Part shown: piece after piece, positions 1 to 22,509 of the stretch
Position numbering within the stretch: the first letter of the stretch is position 1
How the letters are laid out: each line of letters begins with the position of its first letter
Assembly (NCBI GenBank): GCA_903813345.2
Contig: CAIIXF020000011.1
Coordinates: forward strand, 9,148,842 to 9,212,841
DNA length: 64,000 nucleotides
Source of the DNA: Owenia fusiformis
Taxonomy: Eukaryota > Annelida > Polychaeta > Sabellida > Oweniidae
Direction: 5' to 3'
Made by a program: the position numbers and the translations under genes
The notes under the pieces: generated by a model
The model's input: only the letters and a program-made list of their open reading frames with translations
What the model was told of the DNA's origin: nothing
Database searches by the model: none

Positions 1-213
1 GGGTTTATCGGCAGAACGAAGAGATTTTAGTTTTGACATCGGAAATATATCAGCAATTTTCAAAATGGCGGAAGGGGAATTCCCCTGGGATTTCCCTTAT
101 GACTGGTGCATGCCGAGAACTGAATGGAGGAATTTGACGGTTGAAATAAGTTAAATATTACATGCAAATATTGCTATCAAAAACGAAAACCTCTTCGTTC
201 TGCCGATAAACCC
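1..213. mobile_element. 213 bp MITE with perfect 23 bp inverted ends
   Basis: Bases 1-23 are the exact reverse complement of 191-213 (ends GGGTTTATCGGCAGAACG). Similarity continues imperfectly about 15 bases inward. No coding capacity. The window starts exactly at the left end, so the left target duplication cannot be seen and the superfamily is open. Confidence 0.8.
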
Positions 214-1202
214 ATACAATTGGCGATTCAACTACATATTAAAAAGAATTCTAAAATACTAAGGAATGTATCGAGGTAGGTCATTTAGGTGTGCAATGCG
301 TAGTATTTTCTCCAACTTTGTAAAAACATTGACTGACCAATTATACGCGCGTACGACCACAATCTAAAGTGGTCGTAGAATTCGATAAGCTTCATCCACT
401 TCTTTGGAATGTATTTGCTACTTCATTAAAGTACAACAGAAAAATGAATTGAGTACTAGCAACTGAAACGACTGGGTTAATATATATGGCACATTGTTAT
501 AAATTGTTACAAATTGTTATAAGACTGTTAAACCTGCATCACTTCATGTAAATGCTTGGAAAAATGATAGAAACTTAACATTAAATCAAAGAACTGTAAA
601 ATATTTTACGTTTGTAATTACATGTATACATATACAAGAAATAGGCCAGCTAAAAGTTTGAAATTTTTGCCAGGAATATATCGATATCTATATAGCATTT
701 TACAATAATTTACGATATTTCTGAGTGTTCTGACCTGACTCGAATTGGTAAGTATCTGTTCGTGACCTGACCCGAGCCTTCCAACCCAAGTTTCGGTGTG
801 ACACCTCTAGAAAATAATATAGTTATCTGAAAACCTGCAGGAAGGGAGTTATAACAAGTGGAAATAATGGGACGCTGTACCTGGGTCAATATGATGTCCT
901 CAGAATCAAACCTTAGTATATTCAATCCCTCTAAGTAAATATTACCTTTGATTTTAATGTTACAGAACACAGTAAGAAATTTACAAGACATCAAAGAACA
1001 TCAGTCATAAAGAAAAGAAACCTGAACAATCTCAAACTAAGTCATGTAATGTCAAAAGAAACAGTGTCCAATAGACTAATGCAAGTGCCATTATCACAGT
1101 CCGAAGGGACATTTCATTAAAACTTAAGTCATTAGATTTAAATATTCAATCCCTCTCAGTAAATATTACCTCTACTTTCAGTAATCCAGATAACATCCGA
1201 AG
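214..1202. other. upstream region of katanin, possible 5' UTR intron
   Basis: AT-rich, without a recognised gene. A canonical donor GGTAAGTATC sits at 747-756 and an acceptor-like CTACTTTCAG ends at 1181, so a noncoding first exon ending near 747 is possible. A ~30 bp segment (917-947) recurs almost exactly at 1142-1172. No TATA box or CpG island stands out. Confidence 0.4.
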
Positions 1203-12407
<11,205 letters not shown>

Positions 12408-12718
12408 TTAACACTGCAAATGTTTGATGACATGGGTCTGATGAACATGTTATGCAGACAACTAAGAAACCAGTTGAACTGAAACTCTTAAGACAAACCT
12501 TGTAACACTCCAAATAACATGTATATCACATTTCAATCATAACGGGAACATGGACTTCATTGACTTCAGAGTATAATGGTATAATCATATATATGATATT
12601 TTATAAGCATATTGAATATAACATTGCTTTCATCATCATCATCATATAGCTCAATAATAACAAAATAGCTTGTAAATATGCATTTTATGAAACTATGTAG
12701 TACCACTTTTATTTAAGA

Positions 12719-12855
12719 AATATAGGCAGAAGTGCAGGGGTAATATTGTTGAATACACTCTGCAGCGGGGCTAGGCAGAAACGTTTTCTGTAAGCTTTTG
12801 TGCCTATCCCCAAGGGGTTATTCGACAATATTACACCTGCTCTGAGGTCTATATT
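12719..12855. mobile_element. 137 bp hairpin repeat in the katanin 3' region
   Basis: AATATAGGCAGAAGTGCAGG at the left mirrors the right end, and the inner GGGGCTAGGCA mirrors TGCCTATCCCC. It would fold into one long stem. If the katanin mRNA runs past 12719, the hairpin lies in its 3' UTR. A related fragment follows at 12951-12985. Confidence 0.55.
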
Positions 12856-13544
12856 ACGATTCGAACTTGAAACCTCACCAAAATGTTTCAAATATTCATT
12901 ATGGTCCGCCATTACTATGGCCTGCCGTTATGACGTCACACATTACTAGTAATGCCAGGGGTATTGTTCGTGAATATACCCCGGGTGAAATGTTGACTTT
13001 GTTTACAGTTTATAGAAGGCGTGAATACAGTCATGTTCGAATACTGAATACCATTTAGATAATTGCAATGTTGCTTATCATTCTGAACAGAGAAGAAGAT
13101 TGACCAGTAAAATAAGGTGCACTCATTGAACTCATGTTTATCTCTCTGAATACTGGTCCTTTATCACATGCAATTATATGACACTGAACACTAGATCACT
13201 AAATTTTACTTCACTGAACACCAGATGCTGCCTTGACCTTTAGTAAAGTTCAACATTGTTACACCCACATTATTCTTTAGTGATCTAGTGCATATATAGC
13301 ATCTTTCTGGAGTACTCAATTACTATCACTAAATTAATGCTTAAGAGTAGTAATTCAACACTAAGAATTTTTATAAGATCAGTGGGCGAGATTTTTAGAT
13401 TGTAAAAAGTATAACCATTTTTGGTTAGTCCTAGAAAATTAACAACAATGATGTTTATTTTAAAGAATGTATATTTTTATTAACTTAGTTCATTGAACAC
13501 AACTGATCAAAATCCTGTACCCAATTAAGCTAAAAACTCTAGTT
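12856..13544. other. unassigned, downstream of katanin
   Basis: AT-rich, no gene recognised. A palindromic CRE-like ATGACGTCA occurs near 12930. The short motif CACTGAACACTAGATCACTAAATT and a variant recur around 13180-13290. (CACTGAACAC is the shared core.). Confidence 0.4.
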
Positions 13545-14116
13545 ATTATATTGCATATTGTTATGGTCTCCGTTTTTTAGGGCCGTTGGTGGTTGGCGAT
13601 CTGCGTCTGTAACAAATTCTTACAACTTCCAATAACTTAGCAAATACTATTTAGACTGACTTCAATTTTTTTCAAAATCACCTACATGTTTTCAGATTTT
13701 CAAATCTGACATTATATTTAAGATTTGACCTTCAATGACCTTTTCAAGGTAAAAAAAGGTCTTTTTTCAACTTGCTTCAAATTGACCAATTTTTTTTTTA
13801 AATCATCTAAAAGTTATCAGAAGTTCAAATCTGACTTTAGAATATTGACCAAAAATTTTTTTTAAATCATCTACAAGTTCTCAACAGTTCAAATCTGACT
13901 ATAAATTTGACCTTCAATGACATTTTCAAGATCAGAAAAGATTTGACCTTTAATGACATTCTCAAGGTCAAAAAGGTCTTTTTTCATCTTGCTTCAAATG
14001 GACCAATTTTTTTTCAAAATCATCTACAAGTTCTCAGAAGTTCAAATCTGACTTACGATTGAATTCATAATATTGTGAGCAACTAGGTGGTGACATTTTG
14101 TCATGTTAATGCCTTG
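13545..14116 (+). repeat. GTGGTGACA-family repeat, copy 1
   Basis: Same family as 53449-55797: starts CATATTGTTATGGTCTCCG, then tandem blocks with TTGACCTTCAATGACCTT and CAACTTGCTTCAAATTGAC, and ends GGTGACATTTTGTCATG. It lacks the first ~25 bases of the longer copy. Noncoding. Confidence 0.8.
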
Positions 14117-15448
14117 TCTTATAATTTTGTTTACATTATCATTTATATATTTATCATGCCACCTGTAGACTATATATACTGTATAAGTGAAGTCATTATG
14201 ATGGCAACATGGTCATGATCACAATTGGTTCCACATCACGATTGCAGGTTGACCACTTGTTGGATTTTCTTCAAACTTGTACACATATTAGTGGCTTGCA
14301 AGTCCTCTAAATACAACCCTTTGAAAGGCCTTCTTGTTTTGTGACATGCATGTATGATAAACGTTTTGGTTGCTACCTTGTTGTGTGATTTCGTTTGCTA
14401 TGTACCTTATTATTGACTGCTTAAATATATTTTGGTCTAATAAAATGGCGTTATGTTTACTTGAACGCTGAATTTGGAAAATAATGCTCCAACCTTAGTT
14501 TTCTCTTCCATCGCCGCCATTTTATTGGATAAATCAGTGAACGTAGCTGTCCAACCTCGTTTTCAGAGGTGGCGTAACCGTCATGCTATAACACCGTGGG
14601 ATTGGTATTCCAAAATACCCTGTGCTTGTTTAGTAGTTTACCGCCCTTACAGTAAATTGCAGGGAACATCTTGATTTAATCCAATGAATAGTACAATAAT
14701 AAATGCTAAGACACTGATCAGCAGGTCATCAGTAATACCTTACATAATTTGCTCATACTTTAAATTGAGTTTAATTACTTGTTTGTAAATGTTTGAAGAA
14801 CTTCTAATCCTTCAACTTCTCTTATTTTCCCAAATCCCATCCTGATTAAAGTTATAATGGTTATTTACGTGTATATCGTTTTTGATGGCATACATACACT
14901 CCTGATTTATAAATAAGACAATTTGTGTATGCCAAGTTGAATTGAGCTTTCCGAGGCACTGGAATTCGTGTATGGCAAGTTCTTCTAGAACCACCACACA
15001 TGCAACACCTCCTACCCGCCATGTATGTTTGATCAATCTGGAAATTAAAAGAAACCTTGAATCATTCTGAAATCCTCCTCCTAAGCAGGTATCCAGAATC
15101 CGTACCTCCTTCTTAAAAGAAAGAATATATTCTGGATTTTGAAGCCCTGTGATCGGAGGATGTTCTGAAATATAATACTGGAATTTCAATACCGGAGTTT
15201 CTCACGAATATGCCCATTGGCAGGGGTTTATGAAAACGTTTTTCCCTTTTTCTAATAAGCCCATGGACGTTCATTTCGAGGAGTTCTCGGTAAATGGCCA
15301 GTGGGCGAAAACATTCAAGAAATTGATTGAAAAATAAAATGTTGTTCACTATTTCCAAATCTAGCAATATGTATGATGCGACATCTATCTAACATTACAT
15401 TAATGACAATTTGCAAGCAAATAACCATTAAAACTTATTTAAACATTA
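14117..15448. other. unassigned interval; unrecognised 125-codon ORF on the minus strand
   Basis: No known gene. The minus strand is open over 14812-15189 (125 codons), with no motif I recognise and no matching splice signals. A short inverted repeat (AAAATGGCG / CGCCGCCATTTT) lies at 14443-14526. Confidence 0.35.
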
Positions 15449-16301
15449 CACCCTATGCAGACAGAGCCTGTGGGAAATATTGGGTGCGGCGCAAATGAGC
15501 GGAGGGTGCGGAGCTAACGGTCATTTTTGAATTTAAAATTGGGATATTTCTGAAACTAAGCCGTTTTGGGACTTCAAATATATACCAAGATATGTGTATT
15601 TGACACCAAATATCAATAAAACTGTGAAAATAGTAGTGCAATTCATTTTATTGCGACACAGTATGCCTTAAACATTTCCCAGACCTATATATTTTGAGAC
15701 TATCCTTTTGATACTGCGTCCCCAGCATTCATAAAAAATGGTGTTCAAGATACACTACCCATGCAAATTATTTTTGCATCTTGGAAGCCAGGCAGTATCT
15801 GTGTGATTTTATAAAAATTCGGAAATGTTCTTCAGATATGAGCCCCCTCTAAATATTGGGTGCGGAGGTACGTTTATGGAGCTCCTCCGCACCCAATATT
15901 TAGAGGGGGCTCATATCTAAAAAACATTTCCGAATTTTTATAAAATCACACAGATACTGCCTGGCTTCCAAGATGCAAAAATAATTTGTATAGATAGTGT
16001 ATCTTGAACACCATTTTTTATGAATGATGGGGACTCAGTATTAAAAGGATAATTTCAAAATATATAGGCCTGGGAAAGGTTTAAGGCACACTGCGTCGCT
16101 ATAGAATGAATTGCGCTACTATTTTCACAATTGTATTGATATTTGGTGTCAAATACACATATCTTGGTATATTTGAAGTCCCAAAACGGCTTAGTTTCAG
16201 AAATATCCCAATTTTAAATTCAAAAATGACCGTTAGCTCCGCACCCTCCGCTCATTTGCTCCGCACCCAATATTTCCCACAGGCTCTGTCTGCATAGGGT
16301 G
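15449..16301. mobile_element. 853 bp near-perfect palindromic element, copy 1
   Basis: Starts CACCCTATGCAGACAGAG and ends with its complement. The two ~420 bp arms mirror each other almost base for base, around a ~10 base centre near 15875 (TACGTTTATGG). Flanks share ATTA on both sides, fitting a short TSD. No coding sequence; small ORFs on either arm only reflect the palindrome. Confidence 0.9.
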
Positions 16302-16540
16302 ATTAGCATGTTCAATTATCCACATCTTCACAAGGGTATGACTTACTGTTGTATTTCATGATAATAATGATAATGATTATGAAACAATGAGAATACAGGA
16401 AGGCCAAAGTGTGTACTCGGATAACTGATGGGCAATTAGATTGGTGAATATGGCAAAATTGAATCATACACAGCTTGGTGATCATGGCAAAACAAACTAA
16501 AGGAAATTAACATGGATGTAGAATCATACTGATTAGAGTA

Positions 16541-17390
16541 CACCCTATGCAGACAGAGCCTGTGGGAAATATTGGGTGCGGCGCAAATGAGCGGAGGGTG
16601 CGGAGCTAACGGTCATTTTTGAATTTAAAATTGGGATATTTCTGAAACTAAGCCGTTTTGGGACTTCAAATATACCAAGATATGTGTATTTGACATCAAA
16701 TATCAATAAAATTGTGAAAATAGTAGTGCCATTCATTTTATAGCGACGCAGTATGCCTTAAACATTTCCCAGACCTATATATTTTGAGACTATCATTTTA
16801 ATACTGCGTCCCCAGCATTCATAAAAAATGGTGTTCAAGATACACTACCCATGCAAATTATTTTTGCATCTTGGAAGCCAGGCAGTATCTGTGTGATTTT
16901 ATAAAAATTCGGAAATGTTCTTCAGATATGAGCCCCCTCTAAATATTGGGTGCGGAGCTACGTTTATGGAGCTGCTCCGCACCCAATATTTAGAGGGGGC
17001 TCATATCTGAAAAAATTTCCGATTTTTTATAAAATCACACAGATACTGCCTGGCTTCCAAGATGCAAAAATAATTTGTATAGATAGTGCACCTTGAACAC
17101 CATTTTTTTTTAATGCTGGGGACTCAGTATTAAAATGATAGTCTCAAAATATATAGGTCTGGGAAATGTTTAAGGCACACTGCGTCGCTATAGAATGAAT
17201 TGCGCTACTATTTTCACAATTGTATTGATATTTGGTGTCAAATACACATATCTTGGTATATTTGAAGTCCCAAAACGGCTTAGTTTCAGAAATATTCCAA
17301 ATTTAAATTCAAAAATAACCGTTAGCTCCGCACCCTCCGCTCATTTGCTCCGCACCCAATATTTCCCACAGGCTCTGTCTGCATAGGGTG
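16541..17390. mobile_element. 850 bp near-perfect palindromic element, copy 2
   Basis: Nearly identical to copy 1, 239 bp downstream, in the same central orientation. Flanked by a perfect 5 bp duplication GAGTA (16536-16540 and 17391-17395), so it inserted independently and is not part of a tandem duplication. The CAC ends and 5 bp TSD recall Transib-type elements, but no transposase is present. Confidence 0.9.
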
Positions 17391-18383
17391 GAGTAGAAAG
17401 TTTAAAATTAGACCTTAAAAGTAGTATGGCGGCGGGATCATACTAAGTGGTGAGTTTAAATAACAGTGAAGATTTTGCACTGATGATGCTCCAAGTGAAA
17501 GAATAATTTCAAAACCATACATACTGGCGAGGGTATGCATACGTATACACTTGTAAATGTATATACATGAAAATACTATACACAAATTGTTAAAGTCCCC
17601 GTCTAAAGTTTGAAAATATTTTTTTATCATTCATTTACTATTTGTCAGGACTTAAAAAGTGATTTTAGAGATTTTTGAACAAAAAATATTTTTTGAAAAA
17701 AAAGTTGTGAGCATTTCATTTCTCAAATATTCAAATTTCCCGCCATTTTTCAAAAAAAGTTGAAATTTCTTAATCATCAAATATTTCTTAATGCATTTCA
17801 AAAAAGATTATCTTTTTAACACCAATGCAAAGGTTGAACAAAGGACACACTATTTCAATAATAAAATAACATATTTAATGGGCCACTTTAATGTTTTAGC
17901 ATATCAAAAATATTTTGAAACATTAGTGATGTCACTAAGGTACCAAAAACTTTTTGAAAAAAATTGAAATTTTTTTTTCGATGTCAATCTTTTCTAAATA
18001 TGTTAGACTTTCATAAAAAACCAATGTTGATTGTCTAACCAGGTTAAAAGGAAGAATAAATTATGTTTTAGATATCATTGTACCATTGGTTTCTATGAGA
18101 ACTAAAATTTTGAAATGCATTTTTCTCAGAACCATTTTCATGCACTGATAAGTTCATTTCTCGCTTATTTATGAACCGATTTTCTTAGTTTTTTCGGCAA
18201 AAAACACGGGAGGATGAATGCTATGCATTGGTATGAATTGTGGCTAATTAGAAGATATGAGTGACCTCTAAAAGTTGGTTTTAAATAAATTCACAAATTT
18301 TGGAACAAAAAGTCTATCAAAAACCACTTTTTGAAATTAAAAAAAAAAGTTTCACATATCACACTTTGATAACATTGGGTAAG
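17391..18383. other. unassigned AT-rich interval
   Basis: 17400-17620 resembles 22510-23110 (units with CTGGCGAG and GTATGCAT). 17640-18370 is AT-rich with long A and T runs and short self-complementary stretches. No gene. Confidence 0.4.
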
Positions 18384-18439
18384 CACTGGTGATCCGCTCG
18401 ATTACGCTGGTTACCAAAACGAATCGTTTTGGTAACAAG

Positions 18440-18467
18440 ATGGCTGCTGTTCCGGCTGAAGAAATCG
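18440..18467 (+). CDS. putative first exon in the left TIR (MAAVPAEEI)
   Basis: ATG in a good context (ACAAGATGG), nine codons, then CG|GTAAGA, a canonical donor. A mirrored copy lies in the right TIR at 22413-22440. No matching second exon can be proved; a short exon by chance is possible. Confidence 0.3.
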
Positions 18468-18682
18468 GTAAGAATTTTCGTTTTCCTTGATATCTCGAGA
18501 TACAGCACGAATCATCCAGATATTTTCGGCCAAAATATGGATAAGCAACATATCTTTCTGGACAACCAAGTGATTTAAATCGAAATAGTTTGTAGGATGA
18601 CAGGAACGCCCATTTAATCCCTCGCTTTGGTTACAGAAACGAATTGATGATAATACGACAACGGTCACGCATTTGAACACAC

Positions 18683-19048
18683 TTGTTACCGAAACGGTTA
18701 TGTTTAGCTATTGATAATCAAACAAAGAAATGTATATGTGTTATATCTTTTTTTGAACGGCATCATATGTTACCGCATATGTTTAAGTTCTACTACTCCA
18801 ACACCGGGGATAATCAAATCGAACGTGTTATAGAACATGAAATGAGACGGCACCTCACACAGGACCTTAAAGTGCATAAACGATATCTCAGGGAGGAAGT
18901 CGGGGGATTTGAGTATAGGTCCCACCATTTTGGGATAACGGTACAGAAAATAAAGGACCTCCAGAGGGAAGGGGCCAAGGTCTCCATTAATGAGACCACC
19001 ACACTACAACTCCACATCAAGAGACTCCCATTACCCTGTGGAGGTTAG
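18683..19048 (+). pseudogene. exon-like ORF inside the 4.1 kb element, interrupted by a MITE
   Basis: From about 18783 the frame has ordinary protein composition (FYYSNTGDNQIERVIEHE, RRHLTQDLKVHKRYLREEV, HFGITVQKIKDLQREGAKV) and reads to GGT at 19045. The next base begins a 98 bp MITE. Beyond the MITE and its target duplication the same frame continues to a stop at 19186-19188. I do not recognise the family. Charged, helical and basic, it could be part of a transposase or an accessory protein. Confidence 0.45.
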
Positions 19049-19143
19049 CCTTGCCCAAGTCGATATCTTTTTACTTATCTGATCTTTAATTATTAATAAT
19101 AGAAATCAAAATAAGTAAAAGAGACCGACTTGGGCAAAGGCTA
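19046..19143. mobile_element. 98 bp MITE with 9 bp TSD inside the ORF
   Basis: Ends TAGCCTTGCCCAAGTCG and CGACTTGGGCAAAGGCTA. Flanked by an exact 9 bp duplication TGTGGAGGT (19037-19045, 19144-19152). Almost the whole unit is one stem-loop (CTTTTTACTTAT / ATAAGTAAAAG). Confidence 0.88.
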
Positions 19144-19152
19144 TGTGGAGGT

Positions 19153-19859
19153 ATATACTTTAAAACTCACTTTGTCCCCCACTTATGAATTTGGCTAAAC
19201 TATGTTTATTAACTTTCTAAAATAAAAGTATTCCGAATGGTTCCGTTGATTATTTTAGAAGTTGAATATAGTGGATATAGTGACTTAAAAGATACTGAAT
19301 TTGGATGACCAAAATGAGTTGAAACCAATTGTTTTTCTAAACGGGGAAATAACTTTGTCAACACTCATCTTAAGAGAGTTCAGTTTTCATTTCAATAACT
19401 CATTGATATATCAAAATAAAGAATATTCAAACATGACCGTGCTCTATTTGAATTTCTAAACCAATCAGAATGCAGCATAGCCAATAATGAACGTTCATCA
19501 TTTCTCCATATAGGCAAGACCGTGCTCTATTGAATCTGCTTCAAGGAATCTATATGCATGTATTGTGTGACATCGATCGCACACCTGGGAATGGCGAAAT
19601 TAACAGCAAGTTTGGTCATTCCTTAAGTAATGCATTAAACATTGTGAAAAATGATTGCATTGCATTGGTGAAGGGGAACATCTTTGAGAAAGTATGTTCA
19701 TAGGTTGATTGCTAGCTAAATATCTCCGAGTTCGATTGACTTTATTAGTCTATTGTTTTTGCCTCTTTTGTTTATTCTTATTCTTGTTCTTTTACTGGTC
19801 ACGTTTTCTCAACAACTATAAGGTATCTATTCAAGACAATTCTATGGTCAATTAAGGTA
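19153..19859. other. interior of the 4.1 kb element, unassigned
   Basis: No gene seen after the stop at 19188. The phrase GACCGTGCTCTATT recurs at 19436 and 19519. AT-rich. Confidence 0.4.
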
Positions 19860-20510
19860 CAGTATCTAGTTGGTAAGAAATGGGGTCAAATTTATATCTA
19901 GGCCAAAGGTCAAGAACTAGGTCAAATCCAGTACTTTGTCATTTTTTCAATTTTCTCGGTCATCTTTCAATATTTTCGCTCCGTTTTTTCTCATTATGTT
20001 CCTTGAAAAAAAAAGCTAATTCCGAATGAAAGCCTTCAATAGAATCGGACCCGGACCTCAAAATATACTTTTCTTCAAAATTTGAACACTAAAAGGCCTT
20101 CGGTCAAAATCTAGGTCAAATTCATAGTTTTTCCTTATTTTTAGGATTCTTGCACTGCACTTTAATAATATTCTTCGAAATTTGCTATACAGATAGCAAA
20201 GAGTATGTTTAAAGGGTTAGCCTTTTGCCGTCAGATAGTATTTTGAACTGATTTTGAGATATTGTATCAGGAAAGTAGGTCAAAACAAAAAGTTCTCCAA
20301 ATATAACGTGTGAGTTATGAAATAAGGGTAGAAATTTCTCAGGAATCCGAATCTGGAAACCAAATTTTGATTGGCCTGTCCAGTCTGTCTGTCTGGCCTG
20401 TCTATACACTTTTCTTTGAGATAATGAATGGATTTAAAAGATTTACCAGTCTTCGTGGTCGGAAAGTAGTCACAATCCAAGATATGACCGTGTGAAATTG
20501 TTTGCGGTAG
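19860..20510. repeat. dispersed copy of the katanin intron 2 satellite
   Basis: Shares the blocks TTTTCGCTCCG, TTTGCCGTCAGA, GAGATATTGTATC and TCTCAGGAATCCGAATCTG with 2317-4480. It lies wholly inside the 4.1 kb element. Confidence 0.75.
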
Positions 20511-20603
20511 TGCTCCTTTATTTACTAATTACACGATTTTTTGGATATAGTATTCGTTGGGCTTTGCATTGCTCGTTGGAGTTTCTGACTTTCTAAATGA
20601 CTT

Positions 20604-21146
20604 ACACCCCAGTCACATTTGTCGTACGGAGGGCGTGCGTCGACCGCAGATCAATTAATCAGTTTACTTCTGCGGTGAGCGTAGGAAAACTACGCTCGCC
20701 TTGCGGCCTCCGAACGGCGTATCCAGTTTTTTACAGGCCGTAGAGTTATAATATTTGTTCATTTCTGAGGTCCCCGTAGAAATCAACTGGCTCAACAAGA
20801 TTGAATAATTAATTGTCAATGTTTCACGATCACTTTTCATTTGATATTACATCCTAGCACTATGAATAACATTTATAAATTGTCCTGATGTAAATAAAAT
20901 GAAAAAAGTATCATTCATCAACAGAAATGTAAAATTCACCGGACGACTGCCGTGGGAAATGTGACTGCAAAAGTATGAGAGCGCAGAAATTCTACGGCGA
21001 GCGTAGAAAAGCTACTTGCCGCAGAAATGATAGACCGCACGGCGGCCGTGTACCCTGCGCGCAGAGTCTAGTTAAAGGCTCTCTTTAAAGAAGTGAAGTC
21101 AAACGAATACAAAGGGTAGCGGCCGTGGGAAATGTGACCGGGGTGT
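20604..21146. mobile_element. 543 bp inverted-repeat element, GC-richer than its surroundings
   Basis: Ends ACACCCCAGTCACATTT and AAATGTGACCGGGGTGT. A second right-type end (CCGTGGGAAATGTGACTG) lies at 20950-20968, suggesting a copy nested in or fused with another. The interior has GAGCGTAGGAAAACTACGCTC-like hairpins. No coding sequence. Confidence 0.65.
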
Positions 21147-22205
21147 CAGTAACTTGCTCTCCCTGCAGTTTCTCAGTTTTTATGTCTTGTACTTTCTTCC
21201 GGACGTCATCTAAGAATAAAAAGAAGAAGTAGTTGTGTACGTTTTTGAATAACGTGCTGAATGGAACATTACACGGGGCAAGGAATGTATAAATTGTAAC
21301 CATGTAATGCCGCTGTTAATTGAAGCAACCCATGAATCACAGGTCCCCATCTGGATATTTGCAAGTGCACAGAGTATCAGCAGAACAAAATTACTTTCTG
21401 ATGAACCTAGCTTCGATTGATTTAGCCAAACGAATTGATAAATAATTTTAAACAACTACAAGTAACTGGAAAAAATAAAAAGAAAAAATGATTTTCTTAG
21501 TGTGCCTAATATTAACATTCGATTTATGTAACATTTCGAAAATGAGTCAGACACGCAGTCTATTTGGGTGGGATGGGTAGGTGACCCCCACAAAACAATC
21601 ATTTAAAATCAGACAGGATATCAGCAGCCCTCCTATCTTTTGTTTCATTGCAAGGCATTCTACCATTTACAGGTGACATCCAGGTTAAGATGAATATTGA
21701 ACAAATATTTCACTCTATTGAGGTGAATACCTGTACATCTTTCACAAGTGATATTCCACGAAGCCCGAAGAGCTAGATATCTCACGGTTGTCTTATCTGA
21801 TTAGCATTGCCATTGAATATCGCCAGATATCCCACGACATGTGACCCAGTTTTGACCAATCATACTGTCGCTAGCTAGATAGTGATATAATAATGTACTT
21901 TATTGTTTATTTAAGGGGACATCTAATGCTTACAGCGCTTTGCCCCTTGTAATTGTATCTAAATGACTTGTGCTTACAATAAATATGGAAGATGATAAAA
22001 AAAATCAGACAAAATGCCGGGACAGTTTCTACTGTAACCTAATGTATGCCAAGTGATTTTGGGCCAACGTATTAAATTCAAACACACGGGGAGCAAACAA
22101 TGTCATGGTAGTTATTGATCTTTTCAAAGATTCCAATCAAGGGCACAGTCAGTCAACGACTCGTTAAATAGAATATTAGTTATCGTTTATGTAGCTGTAT
22201 CTGTC
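21147..22205. other. interior of the 4.1 kb element, right part
   Basis: On the minus strand, TTCTTAG followed by ATGACGTCCGGAAGAAAG at 21214-21190 looks like an acceptor and a helical segment (DDVRKKVQDIKTEKLQ). A hydrophobic stretch (FVLLILCALANIQ) lies upstream on the same strand near 21390. These could be exons of an element gene but do not match a family I know. Confidence 0.25.
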
Positions 22206-22412
22206 CGTTGTCGTATTATCATCAATTTTCAATCAATTCGTTTCTGTAACCAAAGCGAGGGATTAAATGGGCGTTCCTGTCATCCTACAAACTATTTCGA
22301 TTAAAATCACTTGGTTGTCCAGAAAGATATGTTGCTTATCCATATTTTGGCCGAAAAGATCTCGATGATTCGTGCTGTATCTCGAGATATCAAGGAAAAC
22401 GAAAATTCTTAC

Positions 22413-22440
22413 CGATTTCTTCAGCCGGAACAGCAGCCAT
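22413..22440 (-). CDS. putative first exon in the right TIR (mirror of 18440-18467)
   Basis: Same ATG, nine codons and GTAAGA donor as in the left arm, directed inward. The two TIRs would therefore start convergent transcripts, if used. Confidence 0.3.
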
Positions 22441-22509
22441 CTTGTTACCAAAACGATTCGTTTTGGTAACCAGCGTAATCGAGCGGATCACCAGTGGTAA
22501 GACTACAAT

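Larger units (their letters stand above)
18384..22496. mobile_element. 4.1 kb DNA transposon-like element with ~290 bp TIRs and 5 bp TSD
   Basis: Ends CACTGGTGATCCGCTCG; the left arm (18384-18665) mirrors the right arm (22206-22496) at roughly 95% by eye. Exact 5 bp duplication GTAAG flanks it (18379-18383, 22497-22501). Both arms carry ATGGCTGCTGTTCCGG followed by a GTAAGA donor, pointing inward. The interior holds an exon-like ORF (18683-19048) cut by a MITE, a copy of the intron 2 satellite, and a GC-richer inverted-repeat element. No transposase motif recognised. The CAC ends and 5 bp TSD would fit the Transib/RAG-like group, but the usual CACWRTG heptamer is not exact. Confidence 0.85.

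Noticed and set aside
12840-12870. tRNA-like B-box word GATTCGAAC
   Set aside because: No matching A box, acceptor stem or anticodon arm around it.
14812-15189. 125-codon minus-strand ORF as a gene
   Set aside because: No motif, no splice context, overlaps other open frames of similar quality; left as unassigned.
15453-17386. Four nearly identical 62-63 codon ORFs
   Set aside because: They are the same arm sequence of the palindromic element read from either side; no start context or family.
21085-21455. C1q-like or secreted protein on the minus strand
   Set aside because: A hydrophobic stretch and an acceptor-like site exist, but no domain signature could be matched by eye.
18384-22496. 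Polinton or other virus-like element
   Set aside because: Only 4.1 kb, 5 bp TSD rather than 6, and no polymerase, integrase or capsid-like sequence recognised.
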